NCBI RefSeq assembly: GCF_000972785.3
Contig: NZ_CP011253.3
Coordinates: forward strand, 3,658,001-3,722,000
Length of the DNA stretch: 64,000 bases
Source: Pandoraea oxalativorans
GTDB taxonomy: Bacteria > Pseudomonadota > Gammaproteobacteria > Burkholderiales > Burkholderiaceae
Direction of reading: 5' to 3'
Part shown: positions 27,458 through 37,119 of the stretch, in pieces
How the letters are laid out: every line of letters begins with the position of its first letter
How positions within the stretch are numbered: the stretch's first letter is position 1
Made by a program: the position numbers and the translations under genes
Notes under the pieces: generated by a model
The model's database searches: none
What the model saw: the letters and a program-made list of their open reading frames with translations, nothing else
What the model was told of the DNA's origin: nothing

Positions 27458-28573
27458 ATGTCCAATCTAAGCAGCGCTTTGCAACTAAAACCGGCCTCAA
27501 GCCAACTGCCGGTCTACACGTATTTCGATGAGGCGCTCCTCGCCCGCGAGCGTGAAGTCCTGTTTAAGCACGGCCCCCGCTATGTGGGCCACGAATTGAT
27601 GGTCCCGGAAGTCGGCGATTATTTCGCCCTTCCGGCTGAGCAGGAAGGCCGCATGCTGGTCCGCAACGGTGCGGGCGAGCATAACGGCATCGAATTGCTC
27701 TCGAACGTCTGCCGTCATCGTCAGGCGGTCATGCTCAATGGGCGTGGAAACACGCCCAATATCGTTTGCCCGCTTCATCGCTGGACATACGACACGAAGG
27801 GCGAACTGCTCGGCGCGCCGCATTTCCCGGAGAAGCCCTGCCTGAACCTCGGCAAGTTCCCGCTGCAACGCTGGAACGGGCTGCTGTTCGAAGCAGAGGG
27901 CCGCGACGTGCAGGCCGATCTCGCGCGACTAGGCGTGAAGCACCACCTCGACTTTTCGAACTTCATGTTCGATCACGTCGAAGTGCACGAATGTAACTAC
28001 AACTGGAAGACGTTCATCGAGGTTTATCTCGAGGACTACCACGTCGTGCCGTTCCACCCCGGTCTGGGCAGCTTCGTTTCGTGCGAAGACCTGAGCTGGG
28101 AGTTCGGCGACTGGTATAGCGTCCAGACGGTTGGCGTGCATGAAGGTCTCGCCAAACCCGGCAGCCCCATCTACCGCCAGTGGCACGACGTGCTGCTGCG
28201 CTACAGGGAAGGCGTGCCGCCGGACTTCGGGGCGATCTGGATGGTGTACTACCCGCATCTCATGATCGAGTGGTACCCGCACGTGCTCGTGGTGTCGTGG
28301 CTGATCCCGCGCGGACCGCAACAGACAACGAACATCGTCGAATTCTATTACCCCGAGGAAATCGCGCTCTTCGAACGCGAATTCATCGAGGCCGAGCGTG
28401 CCGCCTACATGGAAACGGCGCGCGAAGACGACGAGATTGCGGAACGCATGGACGCCGGGCGGCGCGCCCTGTTTCAGCGCGGCGTCTCGGAAGTGGGCCC
28501 CTATCAAAGCCCGATGGAAGACGGCATGCAACACTTCCACGAGTTCTTGCGTCGCCAGATGGGGGATTTCTAA
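27458..28573 (+). CDS. Rieske-type aromatic ring-hydroxylating oxygenase alpha subunit
   Basis: The 371-aa protein has an N-terminal Rieske [2Fe-2S] domain (C-R-H, 16 residues, then C-P-L-H in NVCRHRQAVML and IVCPLHRWTYD) and a C-terminal mononuclear-iron domain with NWKTFIEVYLEDYHVVPFHP. It probably oxygenates a small organic substrate with a separate reductase. No reductase or beta subunit is adjacent, and the substrate is unknown. The start at 27458 follows GGGAGTGGGA. Confidence 0.9.
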   Translation: MSNLSSALQLKPASSQLPVYTYFDEALLAREREVLFKHGPRYVGHELMVPEVGDYFALPAEQEGRMLVRNGAGEHNGIELLSNVCRHRQAVMLNGRGNTPNIVCPLHRWTYDTKGELLGAPHFPEKPCLNLGKFPLQRWNGLLFEAEGRDVQADLARLGVKHHLDFSNFMFDHVEVHECNYNWKTFIEVYLEDYHVVPFHPGLGSFVSCEDLSWEFGDWYSVQTVGVHEGLAKPGSPIYRQWHDVLLRYREGVPPDFGAIWMVYYPHLMIEWYPHVLVVSWLIPRGPQQTTNIVEFYYPEEIALFEREFIEAERAAYMETAREDDEIAERMDAGRRALFQRGVSEVGPYQSPMEDGMQHFHEFLRRQMGDF

Positions 28574-28703
28574 GCCTCGACGGCGCAGGAAATCCCATCG
28601 CACGAGAACGCAAAGCGATCGGACGGAAGTCGCGTCGGATCGCCCTCGCGAACGCCATGTGGTACCGATGAGACCGAATTAAATATTTGCCGAAAAAACG
28701 CGG

Positions 28704-28732
28704 AACGGCGGGCCATGTGCCCGCCGTTTTCG
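28704..28732 (+). terminator. Terminator after the Rieske oxygenase
   Basis: A 9-bp stem AACGGCGGG with CCCGCCGTT (28704-28712 and 28720-28728) is followed by a short T tract. It stands ahead of the DMT permease gene. Confidence 0.75.
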
Positions 28733-28853
28733 TTAGAATCGACGCCATGCTTTCAATATGACCGTGCACTGATCGTTTGTGCTGCACGAGTCGCCTGCGT
28801 TCAGCACAAAACGCGCTCGTTCGTCTCCTCGCCGTTACCGGCCACAATTCGCC

Positions 28854-29708
28854 ATGCAATCGCTCTGGATGTTGGTCTCCGCCTTCATGTTTACGTTGAT
28901 GGGGCTCTTCATCAAACTGGCGGCAAACGAATACAACACCGGCGAAATCGTTCTCTACCGCAGCCTTATCGGCGTGATCGTCCTTCTGGTAATGGCACGA
29001 TTGCGCGGCCAGTCCATTCGTACGCGTCATCTCGGATCGCACGTCAAACGCAGCGCGGCGGGCGTCATTTCCCTCGGCCTCTGGTTCTTTTCGCTCACGC
29101 AATTGCCGCTCTCCACGGCGATGACGCTCAACTACATGTCGCCGATCTGGATTTCGCTGATCGTGATGGGAACGGCAGCAATGCGCGGTAGCCTGCGCAC
29201 CGATTTCCGGCTGGTAGCGGCGATCTTCGCCGGTTTCGTCGGCGTAGCACTGTTATTGCAGCCGACCATCGACAGTCAGGCGTGGGTTGCCGGTGTCGCA
29301 GGCGTTGTCTCAGGCGTGTTCTCGGCCGTCGCCTATATGCAGGTCAAAGAGCTGGGCGCAGCGGGCGAACCCGACTGGCGCATCGTCTTCTATTTCTCGG
29401 CCGGCGGCGTGCTGCTCGGTCTGGCCTGGGTCGCCGTCGAGGGCCTGCACCCGATGACCTGGCGCGGTGCTGGCCTGATGCTGGGCGTCGGGATCGCCGC
29501 ACTGATCGCGCAGACGGCGCTCACCCGGGCGTTCAGTCTGGGCAACACGCTCGTCACTGCGAATCTCCAATACTCGGGCGTAATCTTCGCTACACTGATC
29601 AGCATGCTTGTCTGGGGCGACTGGCCTGCACTGGCCGGCTGGATCGGCATGCTGCTCATCGTAGCGAGCGGCATGACCGCATTGCGCCGGCCTTCCCCCT
29701 CCGCCTGA
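28854..29708 (+). CDS. EamA/DMT-family permease
   Basis: The 284-aa inner-membrane protein has about ten hydrophobic segments and two EamA halves (residues about 1-135 and 145-280), typical of drug/metabolite transporters. The substrate cannot be inferred. The start at 28854 (MQSLWMLVSAFMFTLMGLF) places the first membrane helix at the N-terminus, as usual. A longer frame from 28779 lacks homology-like features. The sulfurtransferase gene follows after 42 bp, so the two may form an operon. Confidence 0.9.
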   Translation: MQSLWMLVSAFMFTLMGLFIKLAANEYNTGEIVLYRSLIGVIVLLVMARLRGQSIRTRHLGSHVKRSAAGVISLGLWFFSLTQLPLSTAMTLNYMSPIWISLIVMGTAAMRGSLRTDFRLVAAIFAGFVGVALLLQPTIDSQAWVAGVAGVVSGVFSAVAYMQVKELGAAGEPDWRIVFYFSAGGVLLGLAWVAVEGLHPMTWRGAGLMLGVGIAALIAQTALTRAFSLGNTLVTANLQYSGVIFATLISMLVWGDWPALAGWIGMLLIVASGMTALRRPSPSA

Positions 29709-29750
29709 TCGCCGCCGAACGAATCCCCCACGCCCGTCTGCGGAGACGCC

Positions 29751-30635
29751 ATGATTCATACGCATTTCACCACGCTCATCAGTCCGCAAAATCTCGATGC
29801 GCTGATGCAGACCGCCGCCGGTGGCGGCGCCCCGGTGGTCATCTTCGATTGCCGTTTCGATCTCGCCAATCCCAAGGCTGGCGAGCAAGCCTACGTTCAG
29901 GGTCATCTCTTCGGCGCGTTCTACGCGCATCTCGAACGCGATCTCTCCGGCAAGACGAACGGCAAGAACGGCCGTCACCCGCTGCCTGATCGCGACGCTC
30001 TCGTCCGGCATCTCGCCGCATGCGGCCTGTCGAAGGGCCAGCAGGTTGTCGCGTATGACGCACAGGGCGGCATGTACGCCGCGCGCCTGTGGTGGTTGCT
30101 GCGCTGGCTCGGACACGAGTCGGTTGCGGTGCTCGACGGCGGCTTGCAAGCCTGGGAAGCCGCTGGCTTCACGCTCGACGCCGCACCGCCCGAAGCGCCG
30201 CCCGCCGGCGATTTCGCGCCGGGCGAGCCGCTGGCGACGACGGCAGACGCTGCCGCCATCGAGCGCAATCTCACGTCGCACGAGCGTTTGGTGATCGACG
30301 CCCGCGCAGCGGACCGCTATCGCGGCGAGAACGAAACCCTCGACCCGATTGGCGGCCATATTCCAGGCGCAAAAAATCGCTTCTTCAAGGACAACCTCGG
30401 TGCGGACGGCCGCTTCAAGCCTGCGGCCACACTTCGCGAGGAGTTCACGCAAGTGATCGGCCACGACCGCCTGCCGGAACGCGTCATCTCGCAGTGCGGC
30501 TCGGGTGTGACCGCGTGCCACAATCTGCTGGCGATGGAAGTGGCTGGCCTGCACGGAGCGAGCCTCTACCCCGGCTCGTGGAGCGAATGGTGTGCGGACA
30601 AACGCCGTCCGGTGTCCACGGGTGCGCAACCGTAA
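29751..30635 (+). CDS. Sulfurtransferase (3-mercaptopyruvate/thiosulfate type)
   Basis: The 294-aa protein has two rhodanese domains. The N-terminal one has VVIFDCRFDLANPKAG and the second has the active-site loop ISQCGSGVTACHNLLAME with the catalytic cysteine. CGSGVT-type loops are usual in mercaptopyruvate sulfurtransferases, CRKGVTA-type in thiosulfate enzymes, so SseA-like activity is favoured. The start follows a GGAGACGCC stretch. A terminator follows directly. Confidence 0.92.
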   Translation: MIHTHFTTLISPQNLDALMQTAAGGGAPVVIFDCRFDLANPKAGEQAYVQGHLFGAFYAHLERDLSGKTNGKNGRHPLPDRDALVRHLAACGLSKGQQVVAYDAQGGMYAARLWWLLRWLGHESVAVLDGGLQAWEAAGFTLDAAPPEAPPAGDFAPGEPLATTADAAAIERNLTSHERLVIDARAADRYRGENETLDPIGGHIPGAKNRFFKDNLGADGRFKPAATLREEFTQVIGHDRLPERVISQCGSGVTACHNLLAMEVAGLHGASLYPGSWSEWCADKRRPVSTGAQP

Positions 30636-30657
30636 CTTCAGTAGACCAGAAATGCAT

Positions 30658-30687
30658 AAGGGCACCCCGATGAGGTGCCCTTTTTTT
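30658..30687 (+). terminator. Terminator after the sulfurtransferase gene
   Basis: The stem GGGCACC (30660-30666) with GGTGCCC (30674-30680) is followed by T7. Confidence 0.92.
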
Positions 30688-30705
30688 ATCGTTCGATGTC
30701 GCGCG

Positions 30706-31632
30706 TTACTCGCTACCCGGCTTAGCGGCGCTTGCCGACATCGCCAGCGCACTCCCGCCTTCGTCATGGCCGTGCCCGTGGTCATGATCGTGATCATGCC
30801 CATTGAGCCACACGACCAATGCCAGCCCGACACCAATCAGCAGTAGCTGCGGCAGGGCGTCGCGCGGCGACGTGCGTCGTTGCATCTGCGGCATGAGATC
30901 CGACACGGCAATGTAGATGAAGCTGCTCGCCGCAAGCGCCAGCAGATACGGGATCAGGCTTTGCAGACGATCCAGCATGAAGTAACCGAGCACGCCACCC
31001 AGCAAGGCCGTCAGACTCGACGCCAGCGTCAGCACCAGCGCCTTGCGGCGCTTGAACCCCGCGTTCAGCAACACCATGAAGTCGCCCAGCTTGTGCGCGA
31101 CTTCATGCACCGTGATCGACACGGTGGCCGCAACACCCAGACGCGGATCGGTCAGGAAAGCGGCCGCAATCACCACGCCGTCGGCGAAATTGTGGATCGC
31201 GCTGCCCACCAGAATCATCCAGCCGCCCTTGCCCGCTTCGTGCGCATCGTGGCCATGCTCGTGATGATGTCCGTCGCCTTCGTGATGGTGGCTATGGCGC
31301 AGCAACGCCAGCTTTTCCAGCAGGAAGAACCCCAGCAGTCCGCCCAGCAACCAGCGCGTGATGACGTGGGCGTCGACGTGCGACTCCAGACTTTCCGGCA
31401 GTAAATGCAGCAACGCCGTGCCGAGCAGCACGCCCGCCGAGAAGCTCACCATCTTGTCGATGAGCTTCGAGAGCAGACCCAGCGACAGCGACGCCGCCCC
31501 GAAAAGACTCAGCACGCCGGAAGCCAGCGTGGCGATAACGATAAAAAGAAAGATGGCGTCGATGGTGATTCTCCCGCGGGCAAGCCGGCGATTTAACCAG
31601 CTTTTACCGTTACAGGCAAACCGTAGGCACAT
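30706..31632 (-). CDS. ZIP-family metal transporter
   Basis: This is a ZIP-family divalent-metal (probably zinc) permease with about eight membrane helices. The cytoplasmic loop is His-rich (RHSHHHEGDGHHHEHGHD). The metal-site helices have SAIHNFADGVVIAAAF and ITVHEVAHKLGDFMVLL, the ZIP signature. A second His/Asp-rich run lies near the C-terminus (NGHDHDHDHGHGHDEGG). The open frame gives 308 aa from the ATG at 31632, but its first 20 residues look unlike a membrane-protein start. The natural start may be a rarer codon near ITIDAIFLF, just after GGGAGA. Confidence 0.92.
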   Translation of the reverse strand: MCLRFACNGKSWLNRRLARGRITIDAIFLFIVIATLASGVLSLFGAASLSLGLLSKLIDKMVSFSAGVLLGTALLHLLPESLESHVDAHVITRWLLGGLLGFFLLEKLALLRHSHHHEGDGHHHEHGHDAHEAGKGGWMILVGSAIHNFADGVVIAAAFLTDPRLGVAATVSITVHEVAHKLGDFMVLLNAGFKRRKALVLTLASSLTALLGGVLGYFMLDRLQSLIPYLLALAASSFIYIAVSDLMPQMQRRTSPRDALPQLLLIGVGLALVVWLNGHDHDHDHGHGHDEGGSALAMSASAAKPGSE

Positions 31633-31756
31633 CGAGGCGTGCGGGGCCTACAAAGGCGTATCGGGGCGCAACCTGCCGACAAACGCCCCGTCGCCGCCCC
31701 TACCCCATGAGCCACACGCCGTCGGCATACCGGCGGCCTCCCTCATTTCCCCGCCA

Positions 31757-32632
31757 TCAAGCGACGCCGTGCTTCCGGAACCAATCCTGTGCCAGCTTCC
31801 AACCCTCTTTCGCATCGGCCTCGACATAACTCGCCCGATAATCCGCGAAGAACGCGTGGCCCGAGTTCGGGAAGACCTTTAGCTCCGAGCCCTTCGACGC
31901 GGCATCGCCCCTGGCCAGCGCCTCGCGCGCCTGTTCGACGCTCGCAACCGGAATCCCCGTGTCCTTGCCGCCGTACAACCCCAGCAACGGACCATGCAAC
32001 TTACCAGCGATATCGATCGGGTTCTGAGGAAAGCTCTCGCTCTTGTCGCCGACGATGCGTCCGTACCAGGCCACCGCCGCTTTCACGTTCGGGTTGTGCG
32101 CGTCATAGAGCCACGCCACACGTCCACCCCAGCAGAAGCCGGTAATGCCCAGACGCTTTTCGTCGCCGCCGTTGGCCGCCGCCCACTTCACGGTCGCGTC
32201 GATGTCGCTCATGACTTGCTTGTCCGGCGTCTTCGCCACGATTTGCGATTGAATCTCCGCAATCGTGCCCAACGATTGCGGGTCACCTGCACGCGCAAAC
32301 AACTCCGGCGCGACCGCCAGATAGCCGAGCTTCGCGAAGCGACGGCAGATATCTGCAATGTGCTGATGCACGCCGAAAATCTCCGAGACGACGACGATCG
32401 TCGGCAGATGTGTCTTACCCGCGGGCTTTGCGTAGTACACCGGCATCTTGATACCGGGCACGTCGAGCATGTGCTCGCCTGCGTCCAGTCCTTGCGTGTC
32501 GGTGGTGATCGTTTCGGCTGCCACCGGCAGCACCGCCAGCGCAAACGCCGAACCGACGGCGGTCTTCAGGAAATCGCGCCGGTTACGCGGCGCAACTTCG
32601 GGTACGAGACTATCCAGATCCGCTTGCGACAT
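31757..32632 (-). CDS. Dienelactone hydrolase family protein with Tat-like signal
   Basis: The 291-aa alpha/beta hydrolase has a twin-arginine signal at the N-terminus (RNRRDFLKTAVGSAFALAV, then cleavage near AAETI), pointing to export as a folded protein. The catalytic triad is visible: Cys in TGFCWGGRVAW, Asp in LYGGKDTGIP and His in NSGHAFFADYR, as in carboxymethylenebutenolidase relatives. The natural substrate is unknown. A single gene, with NDH-2 177 bp downstream in the same direction. Confidence 0.92.
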   Translation of the reverse strand: MSQADLDSLVPEVAPRNRRDFLKTAVGSAFALAVLPVAAETITTDTQGLDAGEHMLDVPGIKMPVYYAKPAGKTHLPTIVVVSEIFGVHQHIADICRRFAKLGYLAVAPELFARAGDPQSLGTIAEIQSQIVAKTPDKQVMSDIDATVKWAAANGGDEKRLGITGFCWGGRVAWLYDAHNPNVKAAVAWYGRIVGDKSESFPQNPIDIAGKLHGPLLGLYGGKDTGIPVASVEQAREALARGDAASKGSELKVFPNSGHAFFADYRASYVEADAKEGWKLAQDWFRKHGVA

Positions 32633-32749
32633 GTCGCACTCCAGGAGAAAGCGTCAAAAAGAAAAGGGGCGGGGAAGACTGCCGACCGGAGGCCGGACGT
32701 TCGGATATTACTAGAGAGGCAATTCGCCTGCACTCACCACGAAGCATGA

Positions 32750-32782
32750 AAAAAGCCGCGCAAGCAAAACGCCTGCGCGGCC
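32750..32782 (-). terminator. Terminator after the NDH-2 gene
   Basis: The stem GCCGCGCA (32756-32763) with TGCGCGGC (32775-32782) is followed on the - strand by T6, 28 bp after the NDH-2 stop. Confidence 0.85.
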
Positions 32783-32809
32783 GGACGTCAGCGAAAAGCT
32801 GTCAGGACG

Positions 32810-34180
32810 TCAATGCAGCTTCACGCGCGGCACGGTCGAGCGACGCAGACGGTTAGCGACTGTGTCGAGCATCATCCGCCAGACGCCATGCAACGCTGCG
32901 ACGTGCATCCGATAAAGCGACGTGTACATCACGCGGGCGAACAGCCCTTCGATGAACATGCTGCCGCCGATCAGTCCGCCCATCAGGTTACCCACCGCGC
33001 TGAACTTGCCCAGCGAGACCAGCGAACCGAAGTCGCGGTACGTGAACGTCGGCAAGCGCTGTCCCTTCAGACGTGCCTCAACGGCTTTCACGAGGAAACT
33101 CGCCTGCTGGTGTGCCGCTTGCGCACGCGGCGGCACGAAACCATGCTCCGGCCACTCGCAACTCGCACAATCGCCGAACGCGAAGATGTCCGGATCGGTC
33201 TTGCTTTGCAGCGTCGGCAGCACTTCGATCTGATTCAGACGATTGACAGCCAGCCCCAACGTGCCGAGTACCGGCGGCGCGGTAATTCCCGCCGACCAGA
33301 CCGTGATGTCCGCAGGCAGAATCTTTCCGCTGGTCAGCGTGACTTCGTTGGCGCGCACTTCCGCGACTGAATCGCCGCACAGAATGTCGACGTCCAGCTT
33401 GGCCAGCAACCCGGCCACCGCGCCCGACACACGCTCTGGCAACGCTTTCAGAATGCGCGGGCTCGATTCGATGATGGTGATGCGCACGTCCTTGCGCGGG
33501 TCGAGCTTCAGACCGTAGGAGCGCAACACTTCAGCGGTATTGCGCAACTCGGCCGACAGTTCCACGCCCGTCGCACCCGCGCCGACGATCACGAGATTGA
33601 CCTTGGGACGCTGCGCGCCCGGCGGCGACAGCAACGCACCACCGCTCTGCGTCTCGGCCGCAGCAGCCAGTGCCGACGCCTCGGCAGCGCTCTGCGCACG
33701 CACGCACGCCGCCATCAAGCGGCGACGGAAACGCTCGGCCTGTTCGACCGTATCGAGGGCAATGGTGTGTTCCCTGGCACCCGGAACACCGAAGAAGTTG
33801 GTCGTGCTGCCGATAGCGAGCACGAGCGTGTCGTACGGCAACGTGCGCTCAGGCAGCAGGTCGCCCTCGCCTTCGTCGTCCGCCGCCGGGACGGCTGCCA
33901 GACGGATGGTCCTCGCCGCACGATCCAGCCCGATCATCTCGCCCGTCGCGAACTCGAAGTGATGCCAGTTCGCCTGCGCCACGTAGGAGAGCTGATGCGT
34001 CGCCGTATCCATGACACCGGCCGCGACCTCATGCAGCAACGGTTTCCAGATGTGCGACAGGGAACGGTCGACCAGCGTTATTTGAACGTCCTTGCCACGC
34101 CCGTACTTGTCGCCCAACCGGGTGACGAGTTCGAGACCGCCGGCGCCGCCGCCGACCACAACGATACGATGCACACTCAC
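32810..34180 (-). CDS. Type II NADH dehydrogenase (NDH-2)
   Basis: The 456-aa flavoprotein transfers electrons from NADH to quinone without pumping protons. The FAD-binding fold at the N-terminus is HRIVVVGGGAGGLELVTRLG, the NAD fold is VNLVIVGAGATGVELSAEL, and the conserved FAFGDCASCEW is near the end. A C-terminal amphipathic region fits peripheral membrane attachment. The GTG start at 34180 follows GGGGAG by 5 bp and puts the first beta strand at the N-terminus; the longer frame from 34222 is less likely. Confidence 0.94.
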   Translation of the reverse strand: MSVHRIVVVGGGAGGLELVTRLGDKYGRGKDVQITLVDRSLSHIWKPLLHEVAAGVMDTATHQLSYVAQANWHHFEFATGEMIGLDRAARTIRLAAVPAADDEGEGDLLPERTLPYDTLVLAIGSTTNFFGVPGAREHTIALDTVEQAERFRRRLMAACVRAQSAAEASALAAAAETQSGGALLSPPGAQRPKVNLVIVGAGATGVELSAELRNTAEVLRSYGLKLDPRKDVRITIIESSPRILKALPERVSGAVAGLLAKLDVDILCGDSVAEVRANEVTLTSGKILPADITVWSAGITAPPVLGTLGLAVNRLNQIEVLPTLQSKTDPDIFAFGDCASCEWPEHGFVPPRAQAAHQQASFLVKAVEARLKGQRLPTFTYRDFGSLVSLGKFSAVGNLMGGLIGGSMFIEGLFARVMYTSLYRMHVAALHGVWRMMLDTVANRLRRSTVPRVKLH

Positions 34181-34380
34181 GATAACTCCCCGTGCTTGGA
34201 AAACCGTCCGGCCGGTCGGCAAGTGCCCCGCCAGCGATAGCGATCACCATACCGCAGAGTACGTACTTAGGGTATACCCGTCACCCTATTTCCGCTATTG
34301 CGTGACCTTGATCGTCATGGCGTCCGAAGCGTGCCGCGACGCCGACCGCCCCACACACTTTGGGTATTTGCCCGGCACTA

Positions 34381-37119
34381 TCAGTGTGCTTGTTCCCAGT
34401 TTTCGCCAACACCGACTTCGGCCACCAACGGCACACGCAGCTTGGCCACGCCGCACATCAGTTCCGGCAGACGCTTGCGAACCTCCGCCAATTCATGATC
34501 CGGCACTTCGAGCACGAGTTCATCGTGCACCTGCATGATCTGACGCGTCTGCAAGCCGCTGTCGTCAAGCCAGCGCTGCACGGCAATCATCGACAGCTTG
34601 ATGAGGTCGGCTGCGGTGCCTTGCATCGGCGCATTGATCGCCGCGCGTTCGGCCGCCTGACGACGCGGACCGTTACCGCCGTTGATGTCCGGCAGCCACA
34701 GACGACGGCCGAACACCGTCTCGACGTACCCCTTCGCCTTGGCGCTCTTGCGCGTCTCGTCCATATAGCGCGCCACGCCCGGATAGCGCATGAAGTACCG
34801 ATCGATGTATTGCTTCGCGGCGTCGCGCTCGATGCCGAGGTTCGCGGCCAGCCCGAACGCACTCATGCCGTAGATCAGACCGAAGTTGATGACCTTGGCA
34901 TAGCGTCGTTGCTCGGACGACACCTCCAGCGGCGTGACGGCAAAGATTTCCGCAGCGGTCGCGCGGTGAATGTCTTCACCGTTGGCAAACGCACGCAACA
35001 GGCTTTCGTCGCCCGAGATATGCGCCATGATGCGCAGCTCGATCTGCGAGTAGTCGGCCGAGACCAGTTGGCTGCCCGGCGGCGCGATGAAGGCTTCACG
35101 AATGCGACGCCCCTCGGCCGTGCGCACCGGAATGTTCTGCAAGTTGGGATCGTTCGATGCCAGACGGCCGGTGATCGCCACCGCCTGTGCGTAATTCGTA
35201 TGCACACGTCCCGTCGACGGATTGACCATCTTCGGCAGCTTGTCCGTGTATGTCGACTTGAGCTTGGCGAGACCGCGATACTCCAGCAACACCTTCGGCA
35301 GCGGGTAGTCCTCTGCGAGCTTCTGCAACACTTCTTCATCGGTCGACGGCGCACCGCTGGCCGTCTTCTTGACGACCGGCAACTGCAGTTGCGTGAAGAA
35401 GATGTCGCCGATCTGCTTGGGCGAATTCAGATTGAATTGCTGTCCGGCCAACGCGTACGCCTCGGTTTCGAGCGTGACCAGCTTGCGTCCGATCTCGTCG
35501 CTTTGCGCCGCCAGACGCGCAGTGTCGACCAGCACGCCGTTGCGCTCCATGCGCTGGAGCACGCGCGCCGTGGGCATTTCGATATCGCGATAGACGAATT
35601 CGAGCGTGGCTTCGCGGGCGACGTCGGGGTACAACGCGCGATGCAGGCGCAGGGTAATGTCGGCGTCCTCTGCAGCGTACTCCGTCGCACGTTCGACGCT
35701 CACGTCGTCGAAGCCGATCTGCTTGGCGCCCTTGCCGCACACGTCTTCGTACTTGACCGTCGTCACGCCCAGATGACGCGACGCGAGACTGTCCATGTCG
35801 TGGCTGCGATGCGATTCGAGCACGTACGATTCGAGCAGCGTGTCGTGCGCAATACCGCCCAACACCACGCCGTAATTTTCGAGTACATGGGCGTCGTACT
35901 TCAGGTTCTGTCCGACCTTTTTGTGATCGGGACTCTCGAGCCAGTGCCTCAGACGGGCCAGCACTTCGTCACGCGGCAATTGCTCGACTTCCCCCGGCGC
36001 GCGGTGCGCCACCGGAATGTACGCCGCGCGGCCCGGTTCGCAGGAGAACGACAGGCCGACGAGTTGCGCCTGCATCGCGTCGAGCGAGGTCGTCTCGGTA
36101 TCGAACGCCGTCAACTCGGCGGCTTCGATGACCTTCAGCCACGCATCGAACTGCTCCCACGTGAGTACCGCTTCGTACTGACGCTCGATGGTGTCGGCCA
36201 CCGGTGCCGGCGCTTCTTCACCGGCTTGCGATGCCACCGCAGCTTCCGCTTCGCGCAGCAGTGTCTTGAAGCCGTGGCGCGAGAAGAAATCGCGCAGCAC
36301 TTCGACGTCTTCGGGCTGCGTTTGCAGACTCGCTTCGATGGAAGTGACCTGCGGCGCGAGATCGCAATCGAGCGCCACCGTCACGAGCTTGCGGCCCATC
36401 GGCAGCCATTCGAGCGCGCGTCGCAGATTCTCGCCGACGGCACCCTTCACCTCGGCGGCGTTGGCGACGAGGTTGTCGAGATCGCCGTATTGCGTGAGCC
36501 ATTTGACGGCCGTCTTCGGCCCGCACTTCTCCACGCCCGGCACGTTATCGACCGTGTCGCCCACCAGCGTAAGGTAGTCGACGATGCGCGCAGGCGGCAC
36601 ACCGAATTTAGCTTCGACGGCTGCGGCGTCGAGCGTTTCGTTCGTCATCGTGTTGACGAGCGTCACGCGGTCGTTCACGAGCTGCGCCAGATCCTTGTCG
36701 CCGGTCGAGACGACCACGCGCATGCCCAGTTCGGCCGCCCGCTTTGCCAGCGTGCCGATGACATCGTCGGCTTCCACACCGTCGATCATCAACAGCGGCC
36801 AGCCCATCGCGCGTACGGCTTCGTGAATCGGTTCGATCTGCGCGCGCAGATCTTCGGGCATCGACGGGCGATTCGCCTTGTACTCGGGGTACCAGTCGTC
36901 GCGGAAGGTCTTGCCCTTTGCATCGAAAACGCAAGCGCTGTACTCTGCATGAACGTCTTTACGCATGCGGCGCAGCATATTGACGATGCCGTGCAGCGCG
37001 CCCGTAGGTTCGCCGCTTGGGCCGCGCAAATCCGGCAGGGCGTGATAGGCTCGATACAGATAACTCGAACCATCGACCAATAAGAGCGTCTTACCTTCCA
37101 GACTTTGCTGTTCCGACAT
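34381..37119 (-). CDS. polA: DNA polymerase I
   Basis: The 912-aa repair and Okazaki-fragment polymerase has all three domains. The 5' nuclease begins TLLLVDGSSYLYRAYHAL. The 3'-5' exonuclease starts at ELTAFDTETTSLDAMQ with its Asp/Glu pair, so proofreading is likely active. The polymerase has SADYSQIELRIMAHISGD and the C-terminal MQVHDELVLEVP. The start at 37119 (MSEQQSLEGKTLLLVDG) is usual; an open frame extends upstream to 37809 but is antisense to the next gene. Its ATG abuts the divergent ATG at 37120. Confidence 0.97.
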   Translation of the reverse strand: MSEQQSLEGKTLLLVDGSSYLYRAYHALPDLRGPSGEPTGALHGIVNMLRRMRKDVHAEYSACVFDAKGKTFRDDWYPEYKANRPSMPEDLRAQIEPIHEAVRAMGWPLLMIDGVEADDVIGTLAKRAAELGMRVVVSTGDKDLAQLVNDRVTLVNTMTNETLDAAAVEAKFGVPPARIVDYLTLVGDTVDNVPGVEKCGPKTAVKWLTQYGDLDNLVANAAEVKGAVGENLRRALEWLPMGRKLVTVALDCDLAPQVTSIEASLQTQPEDVEVLRDFFSRHGFKTLLREAEAAVASQAGEEAPAPVADTIERQYEAVLTWEQFDAWLKVIEAAELTAFDTETTSLDAMQAQLVGLSFSCEPGRAAYIPVAHRAPGEVEQLPRDEVLARLRHWLESPDHKKVGQNLKYDAHVLENYGVVLGGIAHDTLLESYVLESHRSHDMDSLASRHLGVTTVKYEDVCGKGAKQIGFDDVSVERATEYAAEDADITLRLHRALYPDVAREATLEFVYRDIEMPTARVLQRMERNGVLVDTARLAAQSDEIGRKLVTLETEAYALAGQQFNLNSPKQIGDIFFTQLQLPVVKKTASGAPSTDEEVLQKLAEDYPLPKVLLEYRGLAKLKSTYTDKLPKMVNPSTGRVHTNYAQAVAITGRLASNDPNLQNIPVRTAEGRRIREAFIAPPGSQLVSADYSQIELRIMAHISGDESLLRAFANGEDIHRATAAEIFAVTPLEVSSEQRRYAKVINFGLIYGMSAFGLAANLGIERDAAKQYIDRYFMRYPGVARYMDETRKSAKAKGYVETVFGRRLWLPDINGGNGPRRQAAERAAINAPMQGTAADLIKLSMIAVQRWLDDSGLQTRQIMQVHDELVLEVPDHELAEVRKRLPELMCGVAKLRVPLVAEVGVGENWEQAH

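Noticed and set aside
34360..37083. 907-codon open frame antisense to polA
   Set aside because: Shadow of polA; polA has all catalytic motifs on the - strand.
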